From: Aquamicrobium sp.
GTDB taxonomy: Bacteria > Pseudomonadota > Alphaproteobacteria > Rhizobiales > Rhizobiaceae
Assembly (NCBI RefSeq): GCF_023954335.1
Contig: NZ_JAMLIE010000001.1
Coordinates: 124,001-188,000 of the forward strand
Length of the DNA: 64,000 nt
Direction: 5' to 3'
The number at the start of each line of letters is the position of its first letter. Position 1 is the first letter of the stretch. A program made the translations under genes and the position numbers. The notes beneath the pieces were generated by a model. It did no database searches, had not been told where the DNA came from, and saw only the letters and a list, made by a program, of their open reading frames with translations. This document shows positions 63,736-64,000 of this stretch, in pieces.

Positions 63736-64000
63736 CACACGGCCTCGCGCGCGAGGTTGCAGCGGTTGACGATCTCCGCGCCGATGCGCTCCAGCGGCAG
63801 CTGCCGCTCGACCGCGCCGATCTCGTGCGCGACCTTGGGCATGCCGTAGACCACCGAGGTCGCCTCGTTCTGGCCGATGGTCGAAGCCCCAGCCTTGCGC
63901 ATCGACAAGAGCCCTTGCGCCCCGTCGCGGCCCATGCCGGTGAGGATGACGCCGACCGCGGCGTTGCCGGCGCATTTCGCCACCGATTCGAACAGCACGT
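63735..64000 (-). CDS. cheB: Chemotaxis methylesterase CheB, 3' end (runs off the right edge)
   Basis: The last ~88 codons of CheB, which removes methyl groups from chemoreceptors. The methylesterase core GVILTGMGRDGAQGLLSMRKAGA (with the catalytic aspartate) and the tail VVYGMPKVAHEIGAVERQLPLERIG are present; the receiver domain lies outside the window. The visible part is in frame to base 64000 with no start, so the gene is incomplete only because of the edge. The stop overlaps the cheD start. Confidence 0.95.
   Translation of the reverse strand, partial: VLFESVAKCAGNAAVGVILTGMGRDGAQGLLSMRKAGASTIGQNEATSVVYGMPKVAHEIGAVERQLPLERIGAEIVNRCNLAREAV

Overview
The window is 64 kb of very GC-rich bacterial DNA, densely packed with genes. 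It looks like a chromosomal segment of an alphaproteobacterium of the order Hyphomicrobiales (Rhizobiales), probably near Phyllobacteriaceae. The basis is the codon use, the large NAD-specific glutamate dehydrogenase, the order DUF1674 - htpX - rsmB - heparinase-like - purH, and paired-hairpin intergenic repeats of a kind common in that order. The genus is inference. No rRNA, tRNA, CRISPR array, IS element or integrase was seen.

Layout. 1-3.6 kb: 5' part of leuS, the YggS PLP protein and a TadG-like von Willebrand protein. 3.6-5.2 kb: a perfect 20-bp hairpin, a decayed nuclease gene and a low-GC patch with one HEPN-like orphan gene. 5.2-25 kb: housekeeping genes (DUF1674, htpX-rsmB, heparinase-like, purH, an MFS gene, NAD-GDH, an AhpD-like protein, two LysE exporters, a glyoxalase-like protein, typA, an M3 peptidase). 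25-36.5 kb: a marR-efflux pair with its own operator, carbonic anhydrase, pdxY, a lemA/TPM envelope operon in which a palindromic repeat sits inside a reading frame, ppa, and a symporter-histidine kinase operon with a stand-alone response regulator.

36.6-45.2 kb holds the most interesting group. A BigR/SqrR-like ArsR regulator stands between two arms. One arm is a zinc-type thioredoxin, a Tat-exported sulfide:quinone oxidoreductase-like flavoprotein and a small membrane protein. The other is an MFS carrier, a DUF2892 protein and an RND adaptor/pump pair. The palindrome GTATATAC occurs at the regulator's promoter and again before DUF2892, which suggests one reactive-sulfur regulon.

46.2-54.9 kb looks like a 5-oxoproline (pyroglutamate) or related lactam module: a TRAP transporter with a coupled MarR-like gene, facing a full-length fused 5-oxoprolinase, followed by an M29 aminopeptidase. 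55-59.9 kb is a TetR-controlled RND efflux operon with a palindromic operator. 60-63.2 kb is a denitrification-type group (pseudoazurin, moeA, DUF2478, a Crp/Fnr regulator) with a perfect FNR-type box. The window ends inside a chemotaxis operon (cheD, 3' end of cheB). No stretch over 300 bases lacks a gene.
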